DNA of 64,000 nucleotides, taken from Nitrosomonas sp. Nm166 (lineage in GTDB: Bacteria > Pseudomonadota > Gammaproteobacteria > Burkholderiales > Nitrosomonadaceae). The notes beneath the pieces are model-generated. The model saw only the letters and a program-made list of their open reading frames with translations, did not search any database and was not told the origin of the DNA. A program made the position numbers and the translations under genes. Below are positions 44,745 through 53,784 of this stretch, piece after piece. Position 1 is the stretch's first letter. Every line of letters starts with the position of its first letter. The DNA is taken from contig NZ_FONE01000010.1 of the NCBI RefSeq assembly GCF_900112825.1, forward strand, positions 18,888 through 82,887. Direction: 5' to 3'.

Positions 44745-45710
44745 ATGCGAGCTGTTTTCCTTGATCTCGGTTCTGTGACCCGTGGTGATCTGGACTGCAC
44801 GGTACTGGAGCAAGCGATATCGCCATGGCAGTACTATCAGGATTCTTGCGAGCAGGAAATTGTGGAACGAGTCAGCGAAGCTGAAGTGATTGTCAGCAAT
44901 AAAGTTTTCCTCAGTCGCGCAGCAATAACTGCTGCGCATCGTCTGAAACTCATCTGTGTGGCTGCTACTGGCTACAACAATATCGATCTCGTTGCGTCGG
45001 CTGAGCGCAATATCCCGGTGTGCAACGTGCGCGGTTACGCTACGCCTTCTGTAGCGCAACATGTTTTTATGCTGATGCTGAATCTTGCGCGCCGTTTCGT
45101 GGAGTATCAGGAGCTGGTGAAAAGAGGTGGCTGGCAGGCCAGCCCATTTTTCTGTCCACTGGATTTCGGCATCCAAGAATTGTCGGGCAAGGCATTGGGT
45201 ATCATCGGATTTGGTGAACTCGGCAAGGCGGTAGCGCAAATCGCGCAAGCATTTGGCATGCAATTGTTGATTGCAGAGCATAAAGATAAACCGCCACGCC
45301 CTGGCAGAATGGCATTTGATGAAGTGATCCGTCAGGCGGATTTTATTACCTTGCATTGTCCCCTGTCTCAGAAAACGCATCATCTGATCAGTCGCAGAGA
45401 ATTTGAATTGATGAAGCCTTCAGCATATTTTATTAATACGGCACGGGGCGGATTAGTAAATGAAGCAGATCTGTTGCATTGCCTGTCCACAGACCGTATT
45501 GCGGGTGCCGCTATCGATGTTTTACAGCAGGAGCCGCCGGGCAAAGATAACTTGATACTGCAACAACAACCGGCAAATCTGATTGTAACACCGCATATCG
45601 CCTGGGCCAGCAGGGAATCCCGGCAACGCCTGCTGGATCACTTGGCAGATAATATTCGCAACTTTTTTCAGCATAAACCCTTTAATCAGATTACCGATGC
45701 ACTGCGGTAA
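44745..45710 (+). CDS. D-2-hydroxyacid dehydrogenase (glycerate dehydrogenase-like)
   Basis: A 321-residue NAD-dependent oxidoreductase. The nucleotide-binding motif GFGELG lies near residues 155-160 after the LSGKALGIIG strand. The catalytic Arg is in NTARGGLVNEADL, with a Glu further on and a His in TPHIAWAS. The N-terminal catalytic domain contains VAATGYNNIDL. The architecture matches HprA-type hydroxypyruvate reductases, which interconvert hydroxypyruvate and glycerate. A different 2-ketoacid substrate is possible. ACGGAG precedes the ATG. It is followed after 37 bp by the SMR transporter gene. Confidence 0.88.
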   Translation: MRAVFLDLGSVTRGDLDCTVLEQAISPWQYYQDSCEQEIVERVSEAEVIVSNKVFLSRAAITAAHRLKLICVAATGYNNIDLVASAERNIPVCNVRGYATPSVAQHVFMLMLNLARRFVEYQELVKRGGWQASPFFCPLDFGIQELSGKALGIIGFGELGKAVAQIAQAFGMQLLIAEHKDKPPRPGRMAFDEVIRQADFITLHCPLSQKTHHLISRREFELMKPSAYFINTARGGLVNEADLLHCLSTDRIAGAAIDVLQQEPPGKDNLILQQQPANLIVTPHIAWASRESRQRLLDHLADNIRNFFQHKPFNQITDALR

Positions 45711-45747
45711 GTCAATGTGTGAATAATTACTTGCATGGAGTAAATAA

Positions 45748-46080
45748 ATGCAGCATTGGATTTTTCTCTCAATTGCAATTGTCAGTGAAGTGATTGCCAC
45801 CTCATGTCTGAAAGCAGCCGAGGGATTTACTCGCTTGTGGCCGTCGCTGGTGGTTGTCGCTGGTTATTTGCTGGCTTTTTATTTTCTTTCGTTGACGCTC
45901 AAAACCATCCCGGTAGGGGTAGCCTATGCCATCTGGTCCGGCGTTGGTGTAATATTAATTGCATTCAGCGGCTGGTTTTTTCTGGGGCAATCTTTGGACA
46001 TACCTGCCGTGATCGGCTTATCTCTGATTGTTGCAGGGGTTGTTATCATTAACGTTTTTTCCCGCACGGTTTCGCATTAA
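45748..46080 (+). CDS. SMR-family small multidrug transporter
   Basis: A 110-residue protein with four membrane helices and the proton/substrate-coupling Glu14 in IVSEVIATSCLKAAEGF. The YAIWSGVGVILIAFSGW segment in helix three-four is typical of EmrE/QacE-type members. It should work as a dual-topology dimer in the inner membrane exporting cationic compounds in exchange for protons. A guanidinium-exporter (Gdx/SugE) identity seems less likely because the YAIWxGxG motif and TSCLK context match EmrE-like proteins better. Confidence 0.9.
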   Translation: MQHWIFLSIAIVSEVIATSCLKAAEGFTRLWPSLVVVAGYLLAFYFLSLTLKTIPVGVAYAIWSGVGVILIAFSGWFFLGQSLDIPAVIGLSLIVAGVVIINVFSRTVSH

Positions 46081-46237
46081 CTGTAAATACTAATAAAAGA
46101 CCATGGCCCGGGTTGCATGAATTGCTGAGGATAGGAGGTTGTGGAAGAATATTCCTTTAAGCAAGAAATGGTCTTGAATAAATAGCTAAGCTTCTATATT
46201 TAAAAGTTTTTCCTGTTTCAAATAGAGATTCGTCAAT

Positions 46238-46783
46238 ATGGGTAAAGCATTCATCAAGGAGAGTGAAGACGACGAGCTCGGTGCTACGCCGAGATTACCG
46301 CAGGGAGTAAAGAACTATATCACTCCGGCTGGGTATCAGCGATTGAAGGAAGAGTTCGATCATTTATGGAAAGTGGAACGCCCTGAGTTGGTTAAAACCA
46401 TTACCTGGGCGGCTTCGAATGGCGATCGCTCGGAAAATGGCGATTACATTTATGGCAAAAGGCGCCTGCGCGAAATCGATCGCTGCTTGCGTTTCTTATC
46501 CAAACGTCTGGATAATGCTGAAGTGGTCGACCCTACTCAGCGCGGTGAATGTGATCAAGTATTTTTTGGCGCCACCGTGACGGTTTGCAATACCCAGGGC
46601 GAGGAGCATACTTATAGTATCGTCGGCATGGACGAAGCAGATCCTGGTCGTGGTCTTATCAGCTGGATTTCCCCGCTGGCCAAGGCGCTGCTTAAGGCGC
46701 GCGAAGGTGATAGTGTGCGATTGAATACGCCAGGTGGCATGGAAGAGCTGGAGGTAGTGGAGATTCGCTACGAAGCGTTGTGA
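46238..46783 (+). CDS. greB: Transcription elongation factor GreB
   Basis: A 181-residue GreA/GreB-family factor that stimulates transcript cleavage in backtracked RNA polymerase. The N-terminal coiled coil carries the acidic tip in GDRSENGDYIYGKRRLREIDR (near 66-86), whose GDYIYGK form is the GreB version. The C-terminal FKBP-like domain includes DEADPGRGLISWISPLAKALL. The N-terminal 25 residues (MGKAFIKESEDDELG) are longer than in E. coli GreB, as is usual in betaproteobacteria. It is monocistronic. Confidence 0.93.
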   Translation: MGKAFIKESEDDELGATPRLPQGVKNYITPAGYQRLKEEFDHLWKVERPELVKTITWAASNGDRSENGDYIYGKRRLREIDRCLRFLSKRLDNAEVVDPTQRGECDQVFFGATVTVCNTQGEEHTYSIVGMDEADPGRGLISWISPLAKALLKAREGDSVRLNTPGGMEELEVVEIRYEAL

Positions 46784-46870
46784 GATTCAGTAACGGCTTC
46801 AGCTTCAGATTCCAATAAGCATGGCTTTTTTCTCTGCTTCAGTGCTTAATTGCTATTTTCTCTTCTTGTC

Positions 46871-47260
46871 TTATACGATATCGCCGTCGACATACAACCA
46901 AAGCCCTTGGCTGCGTACGAAATGGCTAATTTCATGTAAGCGGTAAGCGCGTCCATTGATTTTGTAGCGCGCCACAAATTCAACGGTTGCACAATCAGGG
47001 GCTGGCTGCTCATAGTGTTTTATTGTGAGACCCAGCCATTGGTTATGCGGTGAGGTTGCTAGTTCAAGGGCGGTTGGGCGTGTATTATGATGCCAAGTCG
47101 CCAGCAGGTAGTCTTCGCGATTCAAGGTGTAAGCCGTGTAGCGTGAGCGCATCAGTATTTCCGCCGTGGCGGGAACTTCGCCATAATCCAGATAACGGCC
47201 GCAGCAATTGATGTATTGGATGTGACTGCCGCACGGGCAGTGTATTTGTGTGTTTGTCAT
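46871..47260 (-). CDS. ychJ: YchJ-family protein with SEC-C-like metal motif
   Basis: A 129-residue member of the YchJ/UPF0225 family. The N-terminal Cys motif CPCGSHIQYINCCGRYL is a SEC-C-like zinc site, followed by the YchJ core AEILMRSRYTAYTLNREDYLLATWHHNTRP and a small NTF2-like beta domain ending FVRSQGLWLYVDGD. The function is unknown beyond zinc binding. Length and order of motifs are normal. Confidence 0.9.
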   Translation of the reverse strand: MTNTQIHCPCGSHIQYINCCGRYLDYGEVPATAEILMRSRYTAYTLNREDYLLATWHHNTRPTALELATSPHNQWLGLTIKHYEQPAPDCATVEFVARYKINGRAYRLHEISHFVRSQGLWLYVDGDIV

Positions 47261-47454
47261 CTATTCGATCAATAACTCTTCTGCGATACAGTGTAGAAGT
47301 TTCTCGTGCATGCCAAATATAGGCTATTCAGCATTCTTTTTTTTGTTTCACTATTCATCTTTTTCTTTAAACTGATATGAGGTACAGAATCAACGTACTG
47401 CAATATTCTGTGGGTCCGGATTGTAAAGTTTGATTCATTTGAAAAATAATTATT

Positions 47455-48120
47455 ATGTTTGATCGGGATAGCTTATACCGCATTGCGCCTTTTGGCGCTT
47501 ACATCTTTTTTATGATATTGGAAGATGGATTGCTGAAGTTTGGTTGGGAAGCCAATGACTTGCGCCTACTGTATGCGGTGAAAATCACGATTGTTGCTGG
47601 TTTACTGTGGTGGATGAGAAAGGCGTATCGTGAATTGCGATGGCCTGCTGGGGAGAATTTTGGCACCTGGAGTGCCGCAGTCATCGCAGGCATTCTCGTA
47701 TTTATAGCCTGGATTAATTTGACAGAGGAATGGATGGTGATGGGAGAACCGGTTGGTTTTGATCCGCGCAATCATGCTGAGATCGACTGGCTCCTGGTTA
47801 CAGTGCGCCTAATTGGCGCGGTGCTGGTGGTTCCCGTAATGGAAGAGCTGTTCTGGCGGTCATTTCTGATGCGCTGGCTCATTCATCCGGATTTTCTGAC
47901 TGTCAACCCAGCACAGGTAGGGCTTAAAGCTTTCTGCATTACTGCCATGCTTTTTGCAGTTGCACATAACCTATGGCTGGCCGGATTGTTTGCCGGGATC
48001 GTTTACAATCTTTTATACATGCGTAGCGGCACGCTGTGGTCGCCCATTCTCGCGCATGCGCTCACCAATGGTATGCTGGGAATATGGATCATATCTACAG
48101 ATAACTGGGGGTTCTGGTAA
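47455..48120 (+). CDS. CPBP-family intramembrane metalloprotease
   Basis: A 221-residue membrane protein with about six helices and the three CPBP/Abi motifs: EELFWRSF (near residue 139), FAVAHNLWLAG, and LAHALTNGMLGI. It resembles the CAAX-protease-related proteins found near exosortase or exopolysaccharide loci, but no such genes are in view here. The catalytic Glu pair and both His are intact, so it should be active in the inner membrane on an unknown substrate. No clear ribosome site precedes the ATG. Confidence 0.85.
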   Translation: MFDRDSLYRIAPFGAYIFFMILEDGLLKFGWEANDLRLLYAVKITIVAGLLWWMRKAYRELRWPAGENFGTWSAAVIAGILVFIAWINLTEEWMVMGEPVGFDPRNHAEIDWLLVTVRLIGAVLVVPVMEELFWRSFLMRWLIHPDFLTVNPAQVGLKAFCITAMLFAVAHNLWLAGLFAGIVYNLLYMRSGTLWSPILAHALTNGMLGIWIISTDNWGFW

Positions 48121-48158
48121 GTTAGCTAATCTTAGAGTCCTGATCTTGATTTGCATAG

Positions 48159-48573
48159 TTAAGCTGCGCGATGAGGATTCTCGACTATTTCTTGATAAAC
48201 CAGGCTGTGTAATGCAAAAACCTGATTCGACTCTAATTCAGTAAATTCAATCCCAAAACAGAGTATTCTCTGATCATTCTCAAGTTGTTTAACGGATCTG
48301 ATTGTACTGTTTATTGATAACGGTATTTCTTGATCAAGAATTTGAATAGTAAAAGATAGCGTGATTACGGTACCCAGCTTTCCTAAGTGGGAGGTGGCGT
48401 TGATCTCTGCACCGGTAGTACTGATATTCGTGATGGTCTTTCGGATGGTTTGACTTAGTATGGCCTTGGGAAAAGACTACGAAAGCCTGCACGGATGTAT
48501 TAACTGCAAACCTGGCACAGAGACATTCTGCCAGCATTTTTGTGTTGTATTTCTTGTAATAGGCAAACTTACC
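48159..48573 (-). pseudogene. PilZ-like domain gene with a frameshift
   Basis: The minus strand encodes RKTITNISTTGAEI, then GTVITLSFTIQILDQEIPLS, then CFGIEFTELESNQVF and a close at HRAA: the strand order and N-x-S-x-x-G element of a PilZ domain. This 105-codon frame (48476-48159) has no start codon. The expected N-terminal part (MLAECLCARFAVNTSVQAFVVF) lies in the next frame from 48537. Removing one T from the TTTT run near 48472 would join them into about 124 residues. The RxxxR c-di-GMP motif is not clear. Either a decayed gene or one base-call error. Confidence 0.5.
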
Positions 48574-48695
48574 CTATTTGTTTGCGTTGACCCTCCCAGC
48601 TATTCAGTGTTAGAGTTCTTTCCATATGGATATTAGGGTTTTTGGTGGTTTTTAGTATTTGTATCTTTTTCACAATCTTTTGAGGGAGGAAAGTA

Positions 48696-50099
48696 ATGGA
48701 GTATAAAGCTAAAACGATCTACAAGAACCAGGTGATCCATGCCGTAGCGGGAGGATTGCTGCTGTTCGGTATGGGTTCATCGGGTGTTCATGCGAATAGC
48801 GTGATGAGCAGTAGCGATCAAAGCGGTAACCCTTTTATGGATGCCATTAAAAATAGCGGCATCAGATTTGGTGGTTGGGTTCATGGTGGTGCAACCTATA
48901 ACCCAAGTCAAACCCATGGATTCATGGGGCCGGTTACTTTTGCTGATCAGGCGAATCGGTTTCAATTGAATCAGTTGAATTTCTTTCTGGAACGTGGGGT
49001 GAAAACGGAAGGTAAGGGTTGGGATATCGGTTTTCGTGCTGATTTTCTGTTTGGTACCGATGCCATTTTTACTCAGGCTTACGGTAATCCTGCGTTTGAT
49101 GTGAATAATGGCCGACCCCTGGCTGATCGGGGTAACTGGGATCTTGAGATATGCTGTAATTCCAGCCGCACTTATGGCATCGCAATTCCGCAGGCCTTTG
49201 CAGAAATTTATGCGCCGGTTGGCAATGGATTAAATGTCAAAGTAGGTCACTTTTATACTCCCATTGGCCATGAATCGGTTCCAGCACCTAACAATTTCTT
49301 CTATACCCATGCTTATACCATGCAGTATGGTGAACCTTTTACCCATACCGGTGTATTGAGTAACTATACAATTTCCAAGAATTTTACTGCCATGGCCGGC
49401 GCAATCGGCGGTAGCGGAACGGGAGGCTGGGATGGAAATTTTGACAAGCAAATGGAGAATTGGGGCGGGATCGGTGGTGTTACCTGGACCAGTGATGACC
49501 ATAATACTTCTTTCAATGTCAGTGGTACCGGTAGTACAACTTCTACACGTAATAGCAGTTTCTGGGGTATGTACAGTTTAGTTTTAAAGCATAAATTTAC
49601 CGACAAAACGCATTTAATATTGCAACATGATCATGGCTTTGCAGATAATGTCATATTATTCAATAATGTTTATTCTGGTGTGATCAAAGATGCAGAATGG
49701 TATGGCGTTAATTCTCATTTTTACTACGACTTGACACCTGATGTGTCGGTCGGTGTTCGTGCTGAGTGGTTCCGCGATCGTGACGGTTTCCGGGTTTTCG
49801 CACCGGGCAGGGTAACTGCAGCAACTAATCATCTAGGAGTCAGTTACGCGAGTAATGTTGGTTTACTCGGCACCAGTACACCTGCTGACTATTATGCAGT
49901 GACCATCGGTGCTAACTGGAAAGCAGCCAAGACATTGAACGTGGGCTGGCAAGGGTTGAGGCAATTGAATATACGTCCCAATATTCGTTATGACCGGGTA
50001 GACGCGCTGCATGAATCACTGCAGGCTGCCGCTTACCGGCCTTTCGGGGGCAATAAGGATCAGATTATATTTTCACTGGATGCGATTCTACCCTTCTGA
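48696..50099 (+). CDS. Outer-membrane beta-barrel porin (OmpL/BBP2-like)
   Basis: A 467-residue protein with a signal peptide (hydrophobic residues 14-30, cleavage near VHANS) and a beta-barrel composition of alternating aromatic and polar residues ending in the outer-membrane signature Phe (DAILPF). The segments RFGGWVHGGATYNP, FRADFLFGTD and VGHFYTPIGHESVPAPNNFFYTHAYTMQYGEPFTHTGVL resemble the putative beta-barrel porin-2 family. The substrate is unknown. GAGGGAGGAAAG precedes the ATG, suggesting strong translation. A terminator follows at 50133. Confidence 0.85.
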   Translation: MEYKAKTIYKNQVIHAVAGGLLLFGMGSSGVHANSVMSSSDQSGNPFMDAIKNSGIRFGGWVHGGATYNPSQTHGFMGPVTFADQANRFQLNQLNFFLERGVKTEGKGWDIGFRADFLFGTDAIFTQAYGNPAFDVNNGRPLADRGNWDLEICCNSSRTYGIAIPQAFAEIYAPVGNGLNVKVGHFYTPIGHESVPAPNNFFYTHAYTMQYGEPFTHTGVLSNYTISKNFTAMAGAIGGSGTGGWDGNFDKQMENWGGIGGVTWTSDDHNTSFNVSGTGSTTSTRNSSFWGMYSLVLKHKFTDKTHLILQHDHGFADNVILFNNVYSGVIKDAEWYGVNSHFYYDLTPDVSVGVRAEWFRDRDGFRVFAPGRVTAATNHLGVSYASNVGLLGTSTPADYYAVTIGANWKAAKTLNVGWQGLRQLNIRPNIRYDRVDALHESLQAAAYRPFGGNKDQIIFSLDAILPF

Positions 50100-50132
50100 G
50101 CTTAGTTATCTGATATGAACTTAATACAATAT

Positions 50133-50163
50133 AAAAAAATGCGCTTGCGGGCGCATTTTTTTA
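50133..50163. terminator. Bidirectional intrinsic terminator between porin and rluD
   Basis: An A-run, ATGCGC, a six-base loop, GCGCAT and a seven-base T-run. The symmetry serves both the porin transcript (plus) and the rluD transcript (minus), whose stop codon lies in the T-run. Confidence 0.85.
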
Positions 50164-51177
50164 TTTGCAGAGTTGTCGCAATGCTTGCAATAGATGACGA
50201 ATATCGTCTGGCACACCAGCTTCCCATGACAGGATTTCCTGAGTTTGCGGATGAGTCAGTGCAAGTTTCTGCGCATGCAATGCCTGCCTTGGAAAATTGG
50301 TCAGTACTTGTCCAATGATTTGTCGGGTATTTTTGGGCTTGCCACCATAAACAGGATCGCCTACCAAGGGATGTCTAATGGAACTCATATGCACCCGTAT
50401 TTGATGTGTGCGGCCTGTTTCCAGGCTACATTGTAACAGTGTACAACCCTCAAAATTTTCGATCACCTGATAGTGAGTCTGAGCGGGTTTGCCTTTTGCT
50501 GTAACGGTCATTTTCGTGCGATGGATCGGGTGTCGCCCTATGGGTGCATCGACGCTGCCGCTTTGTTCGATTTCTCCCAGCACTAAAGCGAGATAATCAC
50601 GCTTCACGGTACGTTGCTGTAGTTGCCTCACAAGATTTGTTTGTGCTTCTACGGTTTTGGCAACGACCAGTAAGCCACTGGTATCTTTGTCCAGACGATG
50701 AACGATGCCGGCGCGCGGTACATTTTCTAGATGCGGCGCATGATGCAGCAAAGCATTGAGCAAAGTACCCTGCCAGTTACCACTGCCCGGGTGAGTGACC
50801 AGACCGACAGGTTTATTAATGATGATGAGCACATTATCTTCATACAGGATGTCCAGATGGATATCCTCAGCTGCATGCACTGATTCAGTAATAGTATTCT
50901 GCGGTGAGATCTGGATATGCTCATTACCCCATACTTTCTGTTTCACGGTGGGAACCTGACCATTCAGCATCACCCGGTTTTCAATAATCCAGGATTGTAA
51001 GCGACTGCGTGACCACTCAGGCAGGAGTTTTGCTAAAGCTTGATCCAAGCGCAAACCCGAATAATCTGAGGGAATTGTTAAGTCAATGACAATACGCGCA
51101 TCTTCGTTGCGTACTAGCGGCGGTGACTTTACGTTATAATCCACGTGCGCATCTTTGTTTTTTACGGAATTCGTCAT
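50161..51177 (-). CDS. rluD: 23S rRNA pseudouridine synthase RluD
   Basis: A 338-residue RluA-family enzyme that makes pseudouridines in helix 69 of 23S rRNA. An S4 RNA-binding domain (about 35-95, GLRLDQALAKLLPEWSRSRLQSWI) precedes the catalytic domain with Asp163 in VHRLDKDTSGLLVVAKT and later RTHQIRVHM. The start is taken at the ATG inside CATG, overlapping the divergent bamD start by two bases. A shorter start (GTG codon near residue 12) is possible because the upstream ribosome site is poor. The divergent rluD/bamD pairing is familiar in betaproteobacteria. Confidence 0.92.
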   Translation of the reverse strand: MTNSVKNKDAHVDYNVKSPPLVRNEDARIVIDLTIPSDYSGLRLDQALAKLLPEWSRSRLQSWIIENRVMLNGQVPTVKQKVWGNEHIQISPQNTITESVHAAEDIHLDILYEDNVLIIINKPVGLVTHPGSGNWQGTLLNALLHHAPHLENVPRAGIVHRLDKDTSGLLVVAKTVEAQTNLVRQLQQRTVKRDYLALVLGEIEQSGSVDAPIGRHPIHRTKMTVTAKGKPAQTHYQVIENFEGCTLLQCSLETGRTHQIRVHMSSIRHPLVGDPVYGGKPKNTRQIIGQVLTNFPRQALHAQKLALTHPQTQEILSWEAGVPDDIRHLLQALRQLCK

Positions 51178-51979
51178 GTTACGTAGTTTAGCTTTAATCC
51201 TGATGTTATGGTTATCAGCATGTGGTTTATTGCCGGAACGTCAGGAGGATCAGCAAGATTGGTCTGCAAATAAATTCTATACAGAAGCAAAAGAGAAATT
51301 GAATGACGGCAATTATACGGCAGCCATCAAACTGTATGAGTCGTTGGAAGCACGCTATCCTTATGGTCGGATTGCCCAGCAGGCACAGCTTGAAACTGCT
51401 TACGCACATTATAAAAACGAAGAACCAGCTTCTGCCATCACTGCAGCAGACCGCTTTATTAAATTGCATCCCAATCATGTCAATGTAGACTATGCCTATT
51501 ATATCAAAGGATTAGCAAGTTTTAATGATAACTGGGGAATGATGGGTTTCCTGATGAAAGGTCCGATCAAGCAGGATATGAGCGAGCGTGATTCAAAGAC
51601 ATCGCGGGAATCATTCGAAAATTTCAAGGAATTGATAACGCGTTTTCCGGAAAGTAAATATGCAGCAGATGCCCGGCAGCGAATGGCCTATTTGATCAAT
51701 GCGATAGCTATGAGCGAAATTCATATTGCGCGTTACTATATGAAGCGCAAAGCTTATGTGGCTGCAGCTAATCGAGCTCAGAACGCAGTAACAGAATATC
51801 CGCGTACGCCTGCAACTGAAGAAGCGCTCTATATCATGATTAAAGCTTATGAAGCCCTGGATATGTATGATTTGCGGGACGATGCCAAGCGCGTCATGCG
51901 AATCAATTTTCCTGATAGCCACTTTCTTGAGGAATTGCCAGAAGTAGGCGCTAAGGCGTGGTGGGAATTCTGGAAATAA
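51176..51979 (+). CDS. bamD: Outer-membrane assembly lipoprotein BamD
   Basis: A 267-residue essential subunit of the BAM complex that inserts beta-barrel proteins. The signal MLRSLALILMLWLSAC gives lipid-anchored Cys16. TPR-type repeats follow (FYTEAKEKLNDGNYTAAIKLYESLEARYPYGRIAQQAQLETAYAHYK; FPESKYAADARQRMAYL; YPRTPATEEALYIMIKAYEAL). I start it at 51176 rather than at the upstream frame start 51155, since the latter would precede the signal peptide with an acidic extension. Its start codon overlaps that of rluD, and its 3-prime end overlaps the convergent stress-protein gene by 29 bases. Confidence 0.93.
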   Translation: MLRSLALILMLWLSACGLLPERQEDQQDWSANKFYTEAKEKLNDGNYTAAIKLYESLEARYPYGRIAQQAQLETAYAHYKNEEPASAITAADRFIKLHPNHVNVDYAYYIKGLASFNDNWGMMGFLMKGPIKQDMSERDSKTSRESFENFKELITRFPESKYAADARQRMAYLINAIAMSEIHIARYYMKRKAYVAAANRAQNAVTEYPRTPATEEALYIMIKAYEALDMYDLRDDAKRVMRINFPDSHFLEELPEVGAKAWWEFWK

Positions 51980-52448
51980 TCTGATATTTTCCAAGCGAGT
52001 ACTGATCGCTTTCTTTTAAATGGATAGCCAGCACATCGCAATCTGCGCGATACAAAATTCCCTTGGCCGTTGACCCCATGAGTGCGGCAAGTCCATGTCG
52101 TCCGTGTGAACCCACCACAATCAGATCAATTTGTTTTTGTGCAGCGAACCGTGCAATTTCCTGTTGAGGTTCACCCCAAATCATCCAACGGCGGGTCGGC
52201 GCAATGTCCAGTTGATCACCGATCTGTTTTAATTTTTTTTTCTCGGCTTCCAGCAAGTCATACGACGAATCTTGATCCAAGGGAATTACCATGCCATACG
52301 GTGTGTCGGGCATGGGAATATTATCTAGCACATGTATAATGTGGAGGTGAGCATTAAATTGATCTGCTAATTGTTTGGCACGTTGAGCGACATACTGGCC
52401 ATCTTCGGTGAAGTCGATAGCGAGCAGAATATTCTGGTAACGATCCAT
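51951..52448 (-). CDS. Universal stress protein (UspA family)
   Basis: A 165-residue UspA-fold protein. The start YQNILLAIDFTEDGQYVAQRA and the nucleotide-binding-type VVGSHGRHGLAALMGSTAKGILYRADCDVLAI (G-2x-G-9x-G-S/T) are clear, so it probably binds ATP. The last 15 residues (SLGKYQIISRIPTTP) extend beyond the usual end and overlap bamD, so the extension may be recent. It is monocistronic. Confidence 0.9.
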   Translation of the reverse strand: MDRYQNILLAIDFTEDGQYVAQRAKQLADQFNAHLHIIHVLDNIPMPDTPYGMVIPLDQDSSYDLLEAEKKKLKQIGDQLDIAPTRRWMIWGEPQQEIARFAAQKQIDLIVVGSHGRHGLAALMGSTAKGILYRADCDVLAIHLKESDQYSLGKYQIISRIPTTP

Positions 52449-52560
52449 GATGAATTCCTTGATGTTGTTCTGTCAGCTGAAAAGTGCGAATTTAAGATAG
52501 AGAAATCACTTTATCACGTCTTATGTATCGTCAATGATTCTGATCGATTACGCATCATGA

Positions 52561-53430
52561 TCAGTCATCCATTCGGCGCAGATACCTGGACAGAAAATCG
52601 ATGATACGCCGCTCATACTCTCTGCCTGCATAGCCATGCATATTGAAATGTCCGGCACCAGGTACAATCCATATTTCCTTAGGAGTTCTGGCTGCAGCAT
52701 ATAGACGCTCGGTTTCTGATTGGGTAGTGTGACCATCGCGTGTGCCAGAAATAAACAATACCGGTGAATTAAGATCGTTGATTTGGGTGATCGGACTCAA
52801 TTTATTCATGTCAGTATCTAGGTAAAAGGATAATTGTGCGAGCATAACTGGCAATAGCATTGATCCATAATTTCCAAAATGAAGTTTCAAGCGATTATCA
52901 ATAGCTTCTTCAATAGTCGGATGCAATGATTCGAGGATAACTGCATCCAGTTTTAAATCCTGTTTGGCAAGGACGATGGCTGCAGCGCCGAGAGAAGCGC
53001 CAATAGCGCCAATTGGCTCATTCGGAAAAGTTTTTCGAAGAAAAGTAACAGCGGCTGCCACACCTTCGGATTCCCGTAACCCAAAGGTGATTTCTTCTCC
53101 GGTACTTTCGCCATGTGCATAGAGATCAAAGAATAAAACGCTATAACCCTGGTCTTTCAAAACCCTGGCCCGACTCAGCATCTCAAGCCGATTGCTACGT
53201 ATGGAATGTACCAATAGCACGGCACCACCACCAGGTTCTCCGTAACACAGCCAGCCATGCACTGTAGAGTCATCGGTTACAGGAATCTCTATAGATTCCA
53301 CCGGAAGATCTACTGATAATGTGCTAACTGCACTAGGTGCTGGTCCAGTCAATAGGGCGCCGATAGCAAAAATGCCAAGTAGAATTGCAATCAGGCCAGC
53401 CAAAATCTGAATAGCTATTTTGCGTAACAT
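52561..53430 (-). CDS. Membrane-anchored alpha/beta hydrolase
   Basis: A 289-residue hydrolase with an N-terminal membrane anchor (residues 7-28). The fold is shown by GGAVLLVHSIRSNRLEMLSRA, FFDLYAHGEST, the nucleophile elbow GASLGA near Ser145, SGTRDGHT with the acid near 238, and GAGHFNMHGY with the His near 262. It resembles the BAAT/dienelactone-type esterases annotated as alpha/beta hydrolases. The substrate is unknown. The active site should face the periplasm given the N-in anchor. Confidence 0.82.
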   Translation of the reverse strand: MLRKIAIQILAGLIAILLGIFAIGALLTGPAPSAVSTLSVDLPVESIEIPVTDDSTVHGWLCYGEPGGGAVLLVHSIRSNRLEMLSRARVLKDQGYSVLFFDLYAHGESTGEEITFGLRESEGVAAAVTFLRKTFPNEPIGAIGASLGAAAIVLAKQDLKLDAVILESLHPTIEEAIDNRLKLHFGNYGSMLLPVMLAQLSFYLDTDMNKLSPITQINDLNSPVLFISGTRDGHTTQSETERLYAAARTPKEIWIVPGAGHFNMHGYAGREYERRIIDFLSRYLRRMDD

Positions 53431-53784
53431 GGCTTAATGAGTTTGAATATGAAGATGAAATAATAAGCAAATAATGGGATTGAGGCACCACAATTACTCA
53501 AAATATATGGATAATTTTTGCGTCAAAGTTTGAAGACAGGATTAGAGAATGCAAAAGTAAATAGATTAAATGGTCGATTTTTAGGTGTTAAATCGTGAGA
53601 TTGACCTGTTTTCTTGTATATACAATGGATAGGATAAAAGAAAATATTTAATTCTATTGATATCTTCGGTTGCTTGCTACGGATGAATTGCATAATACGT
53701 GAATTTGCAAGCAAAGTTGTTTTCACGAAACCGCTCAATCTCATGTGATTAACTGATGGGATCGAACAAAACTGGTACATTATC
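53431..53784. other. AT-rich gap upstream of REC-REC-GGDEF gene
   Basis: This 354-bp divergent gap holds the promoters of the hydrolase and the response-regulator gene. I see no open frame of quality, no clear promoter pair and no hairpin worth naming. Confidence 0.3.
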
